Origin: Comamonadaceae bacterium OH2545_COT-014
Lineage (GTDB): Bacteria; Pseudomonadota; Gammaproteobacteria; Burkholderiales; Burkholderiaceae_C
Direction of reading: 5' to 3'
DNA length: 64,000 nucleotides
NCBI GenBank assembly: GCA_003859965.1
Contig: RQYR01000009.1
Location: forward strand, 45,352 to 109,351
In this document: piece after piece, positions 38,105-46,882 of the stretch
How the letters are laid out: every line of letters begins with the position of its first letter
Numbering within the stretch: position 1 is the stretch's first letter
Notes under the pieces: model-generated
Databases searched by the model: none
What the model saw: only the letters and a program-made list of their open reading frames with translations
Told to the model about the DNA's origin: nothing
Program-made: the position numbers and the translations under genes

Positions 38105-38332
38105 ATGCGAGCCCTGCTCGAAACCATTGCCGCTATGCCACTGCCCGTGGATGCATGCCGCATCTTCCACGCGCGGCGGGCGTTATCCGGGATCCAAGGC
38201 ATGGACGCTCGATGCCTATCCGCCCGTCTGGGCTGGGCTGTGACCTGCTACGTGCCTGCCAGCGGCGCGCAACTGGTCGCCATTGATAGCGGCGCTGCGC
38301 AAGCGCGCTGAGTGCAGATCGCGCCCGCTGGG
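38105..38332 (+). pseudogene. Decayed 5' copy of the SAM-methyltransferase gene at 40806
   Basis: ATG 38105 begins MRALLETIAAMPLPVDACRIFHARR, parallel to MHALLDAIAAMPWPAEAGRVFHGRG of the intact gene at 40806. After this the frame breaks, but another frame gives WTLDAYPPV, as in the intact protein, and then GAQLVAID. Similarity fades near 38332, about 75 codons in. The rest of the gene is missing. It is a diverged fragment, not a recent exact duplication. Confidence 0.75.
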
Positions 38333-38346
38333 CGGTGTAACGCACG

Positions 38347-38634
38347 GTGCAGGGCGTTTCAGAACAGCGCGGCATCGTGCGCCAGGCCACCGAGCGTGAA
38401 TACGCGGCCAACCGCGAGCAGCGTGGCCAGCGCGCCTATCTGCGCAACCAACCGGATGCTCCTGTCCAAGACCACTACCACATCCTGCAAGCCATGCGCT
38501 TTCCCAGCGGCATGTACGGCGGCTATTCGGCCCACTTCTATGTGCCCGAGGGCGTGCCTTTGCCCGAAGGCGACGTGGGGCACAACAGCATCTACCTGCT
38601 GCCCAGCGGCTATTGCCTGGGGATTTGCCCCTGA
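38347..38634 (+). CDS. Small hypothetical protein, possibly a gene remnant
   Basis: A 95-residue frame from GTG 38347 with plausible codon use and residues such as DHYHILQAMRFPSGMYGGYSAHFYVPEG and a hydrophobic, Gly-rich C-terminus. I do not recognise the family. There is no clear ribosome-binding site and it follows a decayed gene, so it may be the 3' end of a truncated gene. The composition (Tyr, His, Pro-rich) is unlike the shadow ORFs, which argues it is or was coding. Confidence 0.4.
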   Translation: MQGVSEQRGIVRQATEREYAANREQRGQRAYLRNQPDAPVQDHYHILQAMRFPSGMYGGYSAHFYVPEGVPLPEGDVGHNSIYLLPSGYCLGICP

Positions 38635-38738
38635 GTGGGGGCAGGCATGGGCCTCATCTTCGAAGGCAGGACTGCTCAACGCTGCGCCTTGCCCATGCAC
38701 AATGGCCGTTCCATGGTCAGGACGAGGGAAAGCAAATA

Positions 38739-40739
38739 ATGACAAGCCAGTTTCAGGCGGTGCGCCCGTGTGGACGGCCCGTACCGGGCCGCGTGGCGCT
38801 GGCGGCATGCGTGCTGGGCGTGGCGCTGGGCGGGGTGGTGCCTGCCGGGGCGGCCAAGGCGCAAGAGGCCTTGCCGCGTGCCGCGCGCCAGGGGCCGCTG
38901 TACATCACGCCCAACGTCGAGGGGCTGCTGCAGTGCGACGAGGCCTTGCAGGTCAGGCAAATCGTCCACGCGGCCGAGGCGTTCCGCTACTGCATGGACA
39001 AGGGGCTGGATGGCTCGGCGGCGCTGAAGCGGCTGCTGGACACCCTGGAGCCGGGTGGTCCCAGTGGTGATGTTCAGGTGGGCTACACGCTGACGGTGCA
39101 ACTGCTGGAGCTTTTCCGCCAGACGCCGGACGGGCAGTGGACGATCGACGACAAGCGCGTGGACGCCATCATGCGCCTGCTGGAAAAGACGGAGCGGCCG
39201 GCGGTGCTGTACCTGTCTTCCAGCCACTTCGATTCACTGGGCCCCTTGCCTGAGGCGCTGGCCAGGGATCCGGCCAGCCTGATGAAGATGGCCGACGGCC
39301 AGCCGCCCAGGCTGGGCTATTTCGGCTATCCGATCGCGCCTTACACGCTACGGCCGGATGCCGACATTCCAGTTAACCGCTACCGCTTCGCGGCGCTGCG
39401 CCACATGGCCGCGCGGGTCAAGGCGCTGGCGCCGCGGGTGCAGCAGCGCATCGTGGCCATCACGCTGGCGGGTGAGGTACATCACCTCTTTCCTGACTTT
39501 GAAAACGGCACGGGCAATTTTGGCAACGTGCAGGTCACGGACTACGATCCGGCCTCCATCGCCGCGTTCAGGCAATGGCTGCGGCGCCAGTACGGCAGCA
39601 TTGAGCGGTTCAACCAGACGCATGGCTTCGACTACGCCTCGTTCGAGGCGGTGGACGCGCCATCCAAGGACATCCGGCGCGAGCGCCTGTCGCGCTATGG
39701 CGAGCATTACGACGCCTACGCGGCGGGCCGCCTGCCGGTGGCCGGCTGGCTGTGGGATCCGGAGGGCAAGCTGGACGGGCTGGACCTCTACGTCAACGGC
39801 CGCCACGCCGGCCCCATTGAGCGCGGCTTCAACCGGCTCGACGTGTACCGGGCGCGTGATGACGTGACCACGCCGAACGTCGGCTTCCGGCATGACCTGG
39901 ATTTTTCGCAGTGGGCGCCGGGGCGCTACCGGCTGCAGGTGGTGGCCCGCAGTCAAGACCGCCAATACCTGCTGGCGGAACGGGTGCTGCTGCTGGTGCC
40001 GCGCGACCAGGGCAAGGTGCCCGGCGACGTGCCGTCAGGGCTGGCGCCGGCCGGCCCTGGCGCCAAGGGCTGGCAGCGCTTCTTGCCGCGCCGACTGCAT
40101 GACTGGCTGGCGCGCCGTGGGTGGCTCCATCCGGCCGCCATCAGCGGCCTGCCAGGGGCGCTCTCCGGCAGCGTTCATTTCTGGGTGGACATGCCCGGTG
40201 ACGCGCTGGACGTGTACTACAACCCGCTGGCGCGGGACTGGGACACCTTCCGTGCATGGCAAGTGGCGCAGTTCATGGCGGCCTTCCATCGCCAGGCTGT
40301 CGAGGCGGGTCTGCCGGCGGACAAGCTCTACTCCCACCAGGTCGTGCCGCAGGCCAATTCGTCCTGGAACGCGCAGCTATTCGCCACGGAGCAGACCCTG
40401 CGCGGCCCGCAGTTCTGGAAGCCTGGGTTCAACCTCTACGGCGGCAGCACGCAAGGCCCGTGGCTGGCGCGTTTTCTGCATGACGGTTCCGTCACGGACT
40501 ATGGCGTTCCGGAGTTCAACCCGCAGCAGTGGAAGCGGGCCGACGTGCATCTGTCCGCGATGCGCGCGCATTACGAGGCGGGCGCGCGCTTCATCAGCCC
40601 CTACTACTTTTCGCTGATCGCGGACTCGTACCGTGGCAGCGCAGAACATGGGGTCAATCGCATGGAGCTGCGACCGGACAACCCCAAGGAAGGGGCGGCC
40701 GCGTTTTACGAAGCCATCCGCCAGTTCGCCCGCCAGTAA
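38739..40739 (+). CDS. Secreted glycoside hydrolase-like protein (GH42-type TIM barrel)
   Basis: A 666-residue exported protein. A long N-region precedes a hydrophobic core and Ala-rich cleavage region (ALAACVLGVALGGVVPAGAAKA). The middle resembles the catalytic barrel of beta-galactosidase-like GH42/GH-A proteins: a candidate acid/base Glu in ITLAGEVHHLF, then DPASIAAFRQWLRRQYGSIERFNQTHGFDYASFE, the 'L-x-x-x-Y-G-S-I-x-x-F-N' signature. A later beta-rich insert (GLDLYVNGRHAGPIERGFNRLDVY ... GRYRLQVVARS) looks like a carbohydrate-binding or Ig-like module. AGGGA precedes ATG 38739. Function and substrate are not known; no polysaccharide cluster is adjacent. Confidence 0.65.
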   Translation: MTSQFQAVRPCGRPVPGRVALAACVLGVALGGVVPAGAAKAQEALPRAARQGPLYITPNVEGLLQCDEALQVRQIVHAAEAFRYCMDKGLDGSAALKRLLDTLEPGGPSGDVQVGYTLTVQLLELFRQTPDGQWTIDDKRVDAIMRLLEKTERPAVLYLSSSHFDSLGPLPEALARDPASLMKMADGQPPRLGYFGYPIAPYTLRPDADIPVNRYRFAALRHMAARVKALAPRVQQRIVAITLAGEVHHLFPDFENGTGNFGNVQVTDYDPASIAAFRQWLRRQYGSIERFNQTHGFDYASFEAVDAPSKDIRRERLSRYGEHYDAYAAGRLPVAGWLWDPEGKLDGLDLYVNGRHAGPIERGFNRLDVYRARDDVTTPNVGFRHDLDFSQWAPGRYRLQVVARSQDRQYLLAERVLLLVPRDQGKVPGDVPSGLAPAGPGAKGWQRFLPRRLHDWLARRGWLHPAAISGLPGALSGSVHFWVDMPGDALDVYYNPLARDWDTFRAWQVAQFMAAFHRQAVEAGLPADKLYSHQVVPQANSSWNAQLFATEQTLRGPQFWKPGFNLYGGSTQGPWLARFLHDGSVTDYGVPEFNPQQWKRADVHLSAMRAHYEAGARFISPYYFSLIADSYRGSAEHGVNRMELRPDNPKEGAAAFYEAIRQFARQ

Positions 40740-40805
40740 TCTCAGGTGCGCGCGGCAGGCGAGCGCAGTGCCAGCCGCCAGGAACCCTTGAGCCCTTGAT
40801 ACACG

Positions 40806-41765
40806 ATGCACGCCCTGCTTGATGCGATTGCCGCCATGCCCTGGCCCGCGGAGGCCGGGCGCGTGTTCCATGGGCGCGGCGGCCTGTACCCCGGATGCGA
40901 ACCGTGGACGCTGGATGCCTACCCGCCTGTTTTCGTGCTGACCAGCTTTGCGCCCGCCACCGACGCACAGCTGGCAACCATTGACCGTGCCTTGCAGGCG
41001 CGCTGGACACAAATCACCCCTGCCGGGGCCGCGCCCTTGACCTGGGTGTTCCAGCAGCGCGGTGAGGCGTTGCGCTTGCAGGCCCGGACAGACACGCGCC
41101 TGATGGCTGGACAGGTCCCGGACATGCACACCGTGACCGAAGCCGGCGCCAGCTATCGGGTGCATGTGTTGCGGGGCCAGAACCATGGCCTGTTTCTGGA
41201 CATGGCCGGGGGCCGCCGCTGGGTGCGCGAATGGGCGGCGTCCTTCGCGGCGCGCGAAGGACGGGGGGCGCAGGTGCTGAACCTGTTTGCCTATACCTGT
41301 GCGTTTTCGGTGGCGGCTTGCCAGGGCGGCGCGGCACAGGTCATCAACGTGGACATGGCGCGGGGCGCGCTGGCCATTGGCCGCCAAAACCACCAGCTCA
41401 ACGGGCTGATGCGAGGGGTGAGCTTTCTCCCCCATGATGTCTTTAACTCGTGGGCGAAGCTCTCGCGAGCCGGCCCGTATGACCTGGTGATTGCCGATCC
41501 GCCCAGCTATCAGAAAGGCAGCTTCATTGCCCGCAAGGATTACGCCCGCGTGCTGCGCCGCCTGCCAGGCCTGCTGTCTTCCGGCGGCCATGCGTTGCTG
41601 TGCCTGAATGCGCCTGAGCTGCCAATGGACTTCCTGCGCGAACAGGTGCGCGAGCATGCCCCCGGCTTGCGCTTTGTGCAGCGCGTGCCCAACGCGCCTT
41701 CCTTTGCCGATGTGGATGCCGACCGGGCCGTGAAGGCGGGCGTGTGGCGCAAGACGGAAGAATGA
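40806..41765 (+). CDS. Class I SAM-dependent methyltransferase (RlmI/RlmK-like)
   Basis: A 319-residue protein. The C-terminal two thirds form a Rossmann methyltransferase: NLFAYTCAFSVAACQGGA (motif I), INVDMARGALAIGRQNHQLNG (II), FLPHDVFNSW, and IADPPSYQKGSFI, the DPPSY motif typical of RNA methyltransferases in the RlmI/RlmK group. The N-terminal about 100 residues are beta-rich and may bind RNA. Substrate is probably rRNA but is not certain. A decayed partial paralogue lies 2.7 kb upstream. Confidence 0.85.
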   Translation: MHALLDAIAAMPWPAEAGRVFHGRGGLYPGCEPWTLDAYPPVFVLTSFAPATDAQLATIDRALQARWTQITPAGAAPLTWVFQQRGEALRLQARTDTRLMAGQVPDMHTVTEAGASYRVHVLRGQNHGLFLDMAGGRRWVREWAASFAAREGRGAQVLNLFAYTCAFSVAACQGGAAQVINVDMARGALAIGRQNHQLNGLMRGVSFLPHDVFNSWAKLSRAGPYDLVIADPPSYQKGSFIARKDYARVLRRLPGLLSSGGHALLCLNAPELPMDFLREQVREHAPGLRFVQRVPNAPSFADVDADRAVKAGVWRKTEE

Positions 41766-41962
41766 AGGCACCGCAAGGCCGTGGGGCTGCGCGCGAAGAG
41801 GCTTGAGCACGCCCGCGCGCCCACCTGCCCTCCCTGAGGGAAGAAGCAAGGGTTTTCCCTGAAGCGGCGTTGGCGGCCGCGCTGCCTGCCAGCGGTTAGC
41901 ATCCGGCGCCTTGAAATTCAAACGTCTCAACACTTTTTTGCTGCACAAAGGAGCACGCATCC

Positions 41963-42931
41963 ATGCAACGACGCCACCTGATCGCCCTGGCCGCCGCCAC
42001 CTGTTTCGCGGGCGGGGCCTTTGCCCAGGCCGCCTATCCCGCCAAGCCCATCCGCCTGATCGTGCCGTTCGCGCCGGGCGGCACCACTGACATCATTTCC
42101 CGCGTGCTGGCCGATCCGCTGTCCAAGGCGCTGGGCCAGAGCGTGGTGGTGGACAACAAGGGCGGCGCGGGCGGCGCCATTGGCGCGGCCGAGGCGGCGC
42201 GCGCCGCGCCGGACGGCTACACCCTCAGCATGGCCACGGTGTCCACCATTGCCACCAACCCAGCCATCAACAAGAACCTGCCCTACGACCCGATCAAGGA
42301 CTTCGTGCCCATCGTCAACGTGGCGGCCGCGCCCAACGTCATCACGGCGCACCCCAGCTTCCCGGCCAAGAACTATCAGGAGCTGCTGGCCGCCATCAAG
42401 AAAGAGCCGGGCAAATACTCCTACGCCTCCACCGGCACGGGCGGCATCAGCCACATGCAGATGGAGCTGTTCAAGAGCCTGGCCGGGGCGGACATCGTGC
42501 ACATTCCCTACCGTGGCGCGGGCCCGGCGCTCAATGACGTGGTGGCCGGGCAGGTGCCGCTGATGCTGGACAACCTGGCCTCCTCGCTGCCCTTCATCCA
42601 GCAAAAGCGCCTGGTGCCCATGGTGGTGGCCGCGCCCCAGCGCCTGCCGGCCCTGCCGGATGTGCCCACGCTGGCGGAAGTGGGCATGGAGCCGGTCAAC
42701 CGCATGGCTTTCTACGGGCTGCTGGCCCCCAAGGGCACGCCCAAGGACATCGTGGACAAGCTCAACGCCGCCACCCGCCAGGTGCTGGCCGACCCGGCCG
42801 TGAAAAAGCGCATTGAAGACACCGGCTCCATCGTCATCGCCAACACGGCCGACCAGTTCGCCCAGCAGATCAAGGACGAATTCGAGGCCTACAAGCAAGT
42901 GGTGCAAAAGCAAAAGCTCACGCTGAACTGA
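41963..42931 (+). CDS. Bug family tripartite tricarboxylate transporter substrate-binding protein
   Basis: A 322-residue periplasmic solute-binding protein. Signal peptide MQRRHLIALAAATCFAGGAFAQA, then YPAKPIRLIVPFAPGGTTDIISRVLA, the Bug N-terminal signature; DNKGGAGGAIGAAEAARAAPDGYTL and YRGAGPALNDVVAGQVPLM follow. Such proteins bind carboxylates and are greatly expanded in Burkholderiales, often without adjacent TctAB membrane genes, as here. AAAGGAG precedes the ATG. A terminator follows. The 197 bases upstream contain nothing obvious. Confidence 0.95.
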   Translation: MQRRHLIALAAATCFAGGAFAQAAYPAKPIRLIVPFAPGGTTDIISRVLADPLSKALGQSVVVDNKGGAGGAIGAAEAARAAPDGYTLSMATVSTIATNPAINKNLPYDPIKDFVPIVNVAAAPNVITAHPSFPAKNYQELLAAIKKEPGKYSYASTGTGGISHMQMELFKSLAGADIVHIPYRGAGPALNDVVAGQVPLMLDNLASSLPFIQQKRLVPMVVAAPQRLPALPDVPTLAEVGMEPVNRMAFYGLLAPKGTPKDIVDKLNAATRQVLADPAVKKRIEDTGSIVIANTADQFAQQIKDEFEAYKQVVQKQKLTLN

Positions 42932-42953
42932 GCCTGCACGGGCTTTCAGCCTG

Positions 42954-42987
42954 GCCACCGGCGCTGCATGCCGCCGGTGGCTTTTTT
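42954..42987 (+). terminator. Intrinsic terminator after the Bug gene
   Basis: GCCACCGGCG (42954-42963) pairs perfectly with CGCCGGTGGC (42972-42981), loop of 8, then T6. Confidence 0.93.
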
Positions 42988-43074
42988 CATGGGCCAGGGC
43001 TTGGCTTGGCCCCACGGTACGGCTTCTGCGCCAACAGCGCCTGCCAACGCGCCTTTGCGCTATCGTCTGCCCGC

Positions 43075-44061
43075 ATGTCCGCCCCGCTGTCTTTGCCGCC
43101 TGTGCCCCTGCCTGCCCAAATCGCTAACACCGCGGCTGCCAGCGCCCCTGGTGACGCCGCCACGGATGACGCATTCATCGACCCCTTCATCGACGCCCTG
43201 TGGCTCGAAGACGGCCTGGCGGCCAACACCCTGGCTGCCTACCGGCGCGATTTGCGCCTGTACGCCGCCTGGCTGCGCGCCGAACACGGCGTGGCCCTGC
43301 CCGCCACGCAAGAGCATCACCTGCAACACTACTTTGCCGCCCGCCACGCCGCCACCCGCGCCACCTCCGCCAACCGGCGGCTGGCCGTGTTCCGGCGCTA
43401 CTTCCGCTGGGCGCTGCGCGAAGGCCGCGTCACGCAAGACCCCACGCTCAAGCTGCTGCCCGCGCGTCAGCCGCTGCGCGTGCCCCGCACGCTGACCGAG
43501 GCCCAGGTCGAGGCCCTGCTGGCCGCGCCCGACACTGCCGAGCCGCTGGGCCTGCGTGACCGCGCCATGCTGGAGCTGATGTACGCCAGCGGCCTGCGCG
43601 TGAGCGAGCTGGTGGGCCTCAAAACCTTTCACCTGGGGCTGGCCGACGGCGTGCTGCGCGTTACCGGCAAGGGCAGCAAGGAACGCCTGGTGCCCTTTGG
43701 TGAAGTGGCGGGCGACTGGCTGCGCCATTATCTGCACGACGCGCGCGCGGCCTTGCTGGGCGCGCGCCAGAGCGACGACCTGTTCGTCACCAGCGCTGGC
43801 CGCACGCCCGGCCGCGCCATGTCGCGCGTGATGTTCTGGAACCTGGTCAAACGCTACGCTGCGCAGGCCGGCATCACCGCGCCGCTGTCACCCCACACGC
43901 TGCGCCACGCCTTCGCCACCCACCTGCTCAATCACGGCGCCGACCTGCGCGCCGTGCAAATGCTGCTGGGCCATGCCGACATTTCCACCACCACCATCTA
44001 CACTCACGTGGCCCGCGCCCGGCTCAAGGCGCTGCACGCCGAGCACCATCCGCGCGGCTAA
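43075..44061 (+). CDS. xerD: Site-specific tyrosine recombinase XerD
   Basis: A 328-residue tyrosine recombinase that, with XerC and FtsK, resolves chromosome dimers at dif. It has the SAM-like N-terminal domain ([23 protein letters not shown]) and all catalytic residues: R in [10 protein letters not shown] in TGKGSKER, H-x-x-R in [14 protein letters not shown] in LLGHADIS and Tyr in TTTIYTHVA. Its length and the [12 protein letters not shown] pattern fit chromosomal XerD and not a phage or island integrase. The ATG at 43075 is chosen; the frame reaches 43006 without coding signal. Confidence 0.95.
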   Translation: MSAPLSLPPVPLPAQIANTAAASAPGDAATDDAFIDPFIDALWLEDGLAANTLAAYRRDLRLYAAWLRAEHGVALPATQEHHLQHYFAARHAATRATSANRRLAVFRRYFRWALREGRVTQDPTLKLLPARQPLRVPRTLTEAQVEALLAAPDTAEPLGLRDRAMLELMYASGLRVSELVGLKTFHLGLADGVLRVTGKGSKERLVPFGEVAGDWLRHYLHDARAALLGARQSDDLFVTSAGRTPGRAMSRVMFWNLVKRYAAQAGITAPLSPHTLRHAFATHLLNHGADLRAVQMLLGHADISTTTIYTHVARARLKALHAEHHPRG

Positions 44062-44191
44062 GTCGGTGATTGCCTGTGCCCCGCCGTGGCTGATCGCGAG
44101 TGGCTGCCCCGTCAGCGCCGCCAATACAACCCATCGGCGGGTACGCGCAGCGCAGCCGGTGGCTCAGGCGTGTTTTTAGGGCGAAGCTGGA

Positions 44192-44812
44192 TCATGGCCA
44201 CAGCAGCCCGGCGCCCAGGGCCATCAGGGCCAGCCCGATGCAGCGGTTCAGCGTGCGCTGCCGTTCGAGCACGCGGCGGCGCAATGGCGCGTGCGAAAAC
44301 ACGGTGGCCACCAGACTGAACCAGAGCAGGTGAGCCAATGACATGAACAGCCCGTAGCCCGCTTGCAGCAGCCAGGGCGTGTCCGGGTGAACGAGCTGGG
44401 TGTACACGCTCAGCACGAACAGCGTGGTTTTGGGGTTGAGGGCATTCGTCAGAAAGCCTGCACGCAAGGACTGCCAGCCCGTGTGCTCATGGGAGCAGTG
44501 GGGCGAGCCGCTGCCGTGGGGCATGGGAGAGGCATGAAAAGTGCGCCAGCCCACTGCCACCAGATAGGCCGCGCCCGCCAGCTTGAATGCGGTTAGCCAA
44601 GCAGGCGAGCTGCGCAGCAGCAAACCCACGCCCGCCAGGCTGTAAAACACATGCAACTGCACGCCAGCGGCAATGCCCAGCGCGGCCAGCAGGCCGGCAC
44701 GGCGGCCATGACGCAGGCTGAGCTGCGTCACCATGGCGAAATCTGGCCCCGGGCTGATGACGGCCAGCACAGTCACCAGCGCCACGGCGCCCGCGTCAAA
44801 CCAGGTGGGCAT
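44192..44812 (-). CDS. LysE family amino-acid/metabolite exporter
   Basis: A 206-residue, 6-helix inner-membrane protein. It has the RhtB/LysE pattern: ALVTVLAVISPGPDFAMVTQLSLRHGRRAGLLAALGIAAGV, and FLTNALNPKTTLFVLSVYTQ. A His-rich loop (PMPHGSGSPHCSHEHTG) lies in the middle. AAAGGAGG precedes the ATG at 44812; upstream in-frame sequence is not coding. It is divergent from a LysR-type regulator with a palindrome between them, so that regulator likely controls it. Confidence 0.92.
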   Translation of the reverse strand: MPTWFDAGAVALVTVLAVISPGPDFAMVTQLSLRHGRRAGLLAALGIAAGVQLHVFYSLAGVGLLLRSSPAWLTAFKLAGAAYLVAVGWRTFHASPMPHGSGSPHCSHEHTGWQSLRAGFLTNALNPKTTLFVLSVYTQLVHPDTPWLLQAGYGLFMSLAHLLWFSLVATVFSHAPLRRRVLERQRTLNRCIGLALMALGAGLLWP

Positions 44813-44891
44813 GGGCTTCCTCCTTTCCTGGAGACGGTGCATGGATGTCTTGGCGGCCCGGCCAAGGCCGCTTTCAGCGGCCCGCTGGGGC

Positions 44892-44914
44892 CGCCAGGCG
44901 TCAGTCGCCTGGCG
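44892..44914. promoter_or_regulatory. Inverted repeat in the lysE/lysR intergenic region
   Basis: CGCCAGGCG (44892-44900) and CGCCTGGCG (44906-44914) are exact inverted repeats with a 5-base spacer, 80 bases upstream of the exporter start and 143 upstream of the regulator. Symmetry and place suggest an operator for the LysR protein, but it could also be a hairpin. Confidence 0.4.
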
Positions 44915-45056
44915 TGCCTGTCTGTGCGCCCCCGGCCCTGCGCCCGGCTGGCGCGTGCCGAAATCATGAACCGTCTCTGCATGTGCTTCTGACTCATTGG
45001 TTTTACGCATTGTTCTTGCGCTGCCCCCAGGGGAAAAGCGATTTATTCTTCGGCAA

Positions 45057-46019
45057 ATGATTGAGAAAAACGCAATGGTTCCCGGCCAGCTGCCGCCGCT
45101 GGGCACGTTGCGCGCTTTCGAGTCGGTGGCGCGCCTGGGCAGCGTGGTGCGCGCCGCCGCCGAGCTGCATGTGACGCCCGGCGCGGTAAGCCGCCAGGTG
45201 CGGCAGCTGGAGGAGGCGCTGGACCTGCTGCTGTTCGAGAGGCGCAACCGCGCCCTGCACCTCACCCCCGCCGGGCAGGCATTGCAGGAGGCGTGCGCCG
45301 ATGCGTTGGGCACGCTGACGCAGGCCGTGGCCCGGCTGCGGGCCACGGCGCAACCCGCGCCGCTGGTGCTTTCTTGCGAACCCACGCTGGCCATGCGCTG
45401 GCTGATTCCGCGCTTGCCCGCGTTGCAGGCTGACTTGCCGATGCTGCGCCTGCACTTGCTGACGGCCGGCGGGCCTGTGGACTTTGCGGCCGACCGGGTG
45501 GACGTGGCCCTGCGCCGCAATGATTTTGCATGGGGCAGCCATGGTTTTGCCGAGCCGCTGGCGCCCGAGTGGATGGCGCCTGTCTGCACGGAGCCGGTGG
45601 CGCAAACCCTGATCCGGCAGGGCGGGCTAGGCGCGGGTGTGCCGCTGCTGCATACCCGCACCCGGCCGCAAGCCTGGGCGCGCTGGAGTACGGCCAGCGG
45701 CCAGCCGCTGCCGCGCGTACGCATGCATGCACGCGGGCTGGCCGCGCAGCAGTTCGAACACTTCTATCTCAGCCTGCAGGCTGCGGGCGCTGGCCTGGGC
45801 GTGGCCATGGCGTCAGCATACATGGTGGTGGATGATGTGCGCGCCGGCCGTCTGGTGGCGCCGTTCGGTTTTGTGGATGACGGCACGGGCTACGTGCTGC
45901 TGTCTCCCCGTCCGCTGGCGGCGGACGCGCGCCAGCAGGCGCTGCTGGCCTGGTTGCGGGCGCAGATGCGCGCTTCGTTGCGGGGTTTGGGGCTGAATCC
46001 GGCCCCAGGGCCGTCGTGA
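45057..46019 (+). CDS. LysR-type transcriptional regulator (GcvA-like)
   Basis: A 320-residue regulator with a winged helix-turn-helix at residues about 13-70 (LGTLRAFESVARLGSVVRAAAELHVTPGAVSRQVRQLEE) and a LysR substrate-binding domain (LSCEPTLAMRWLIPRLPALQ, DVALRRND). The start at 45057 is uncertain: an ATG at 45075 (MVPGQLPPLG) is equally plausible. It is divergent from the LysE-family exporter and probably regulates it in response to the exported metabolite. Confidence 0.9.
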   Translation: MIEKNAMVPGQLPPLGTLRAFESVARLGSVVRAAAELHVTPGAVSRQVRQLEEALDLLLFERRNRALHLTPAGQALQEACADALGTLTQAVARLRATAQPAPLVLSCEPTLAMRWLIPRLPALQADLPMLRLHLLTAGGPVDFAADRVDVALRRNDFAWGSHGFAEPLAPEWMAPVCTEPVAQTLIRQGGLGAGVPLLHTRTRPQAWARWSTASGQPLPRVRMHARGLAAQQFEHFYLSLQAAGAGLGVAMASAYMVVDDVRAGRLVAPFGFVDDGTGYVLLSPRPLAADARQQALLAWLRAQMRASLRGLGLNPAPGPS

Positions 46020-46030
46020 CGGCCTGAGCA

Positions 46031-46047
46031 GCTATTTTTTTAGGAGT
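46031..46047. repeat. 17-bp dispersed element downstream of the lysR gene
   Basis: GCTATTTTTTTAGGAGT, preceded by AGCA, is a member of the GCTAT family with an altered right end. It lies 11 bases after the regulator's stop, between convergent genes. Confidence 0.55.
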
Positions 46048-46119
46048 GATGCGTTGCGCAAGGCCGGCCGGCGCCGTGGCACGTGGCCAGCGCAGCGCTG
46101 GCGAACGGCCAGCGAGCTT

Positions 46120-46830
46120 TCAGTGCGGGCCGAGCACGCGGCGGAAGGCGTCGGCGGTGCGCTGGTTGGCCAGGGTGGCGGCGGCCGCGTCGTAGTGTTC
46201 GCCACGGATGCGGGCGAAGGCGTGCTCCATGCCGGGGTAGGTGAAGCATTGCACGTTGGGCAGCGGCGCCAGCGCGGCCAGGATGTTCTGGCGCGCCTCG
46301 GGCGGGCAGTAGCTGTCGTTTTCCGCCAGGTGCAGGGTGAGCTGGCCGCGGATGTGCTTGGCTTCGTCCAGGTTGTTTTCGATGCCGACGCCGTAGTAGC
46401 CCACGGAAACGGCGGCATCAGTGCGGCAGGCGGCCAGGTAGGCCAGCTTGCCGCCTAGGCAGTAGCCCACCACGCCGATGGCCGTGCCGCTGCATTCGGG
46501 GCGCTGGCGCAGCGTGTTCAGCGCGGCCTGGATGTCCTGTACGCCCAGGGCTTCGTCAAAGCCCTTGTAGAAGTCGAAGGCGCGTTGCCAGTCCTCGGGC
46601 GTGTAGCCCAGCTGCACGCCGGGCGTCTGGCGCCAGAAGAGGTCAGGCACGAGCACGGCGTAGCCCTGGGCGGCGAAGGCGTCGGCGGTTTCGCGCATGG
46701 TGGCGTTGACGCCGAAGATTTCCTGCGCCAGCACCAGCCCGGGGCCGCGCCCGGCGGGCGGCAGCGCGAGGTAGCCCTGGAATGTGCCGCTGCCGTCGGT
46801 GGCGGTGATGTCGATCATCTGTCCTTGCAT
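46120..46830 (-). CDS. Dienelactone hydrolase family protein
   Basis: A 236-residue alpha/beta hydrolase. The catalytic Cys is in VGYCLGGKLAY, the activating Glu in AQEIFGVNA, Asp in LAENDSYCPPEA and His in YPGMEHAFARI, so all dienelactone hydrolase active-site residues are present. Classic DLH opens dienelactone to maleylacetate in chlorocatechol degradation, but no such pathway is nearby and stand-alone homologues of unknown substrate are common. AAAAGGAG precedes the ATG at 46830. A thioredoxin-like gene lies upstream on the same strand. Confidence 0.92.
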   Translation of the reverse strand: MQGQMIDITATDGSGTFQGYLALPPAGRGPGLVLAQEIFGVNATMRETADAFAAQGYAVLVPDLFWRQTPGVQLGYTPEDWQRAFDFYKGFDEALGVQDIQAALNTLRQRPECSGTAIGVVGYCLGGKLAYLAACRTDAAVSVGYYGVGIENNLDEAKHIRGQLTLHLAENDSYCPPEARQNILAALAPLPNVQCFTYPGMEHAFARIRGEHYDAAAATLANQRTADAFRRVLGPH

Positions 46831-46882
46831 GGCGCAACGCTCCTTTTCGGTTGAGGGGGAAAGTGCCGACTGTAGCGCGCGG

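Noticed and set aside
43075..44061. Tyrosine recombinase as the integrase of the 35-41 kb region
   Set aside because: All features fit chromosomal XerD, with normal GC; it lies outside the AT-rich island, and no attachment repeats were found.
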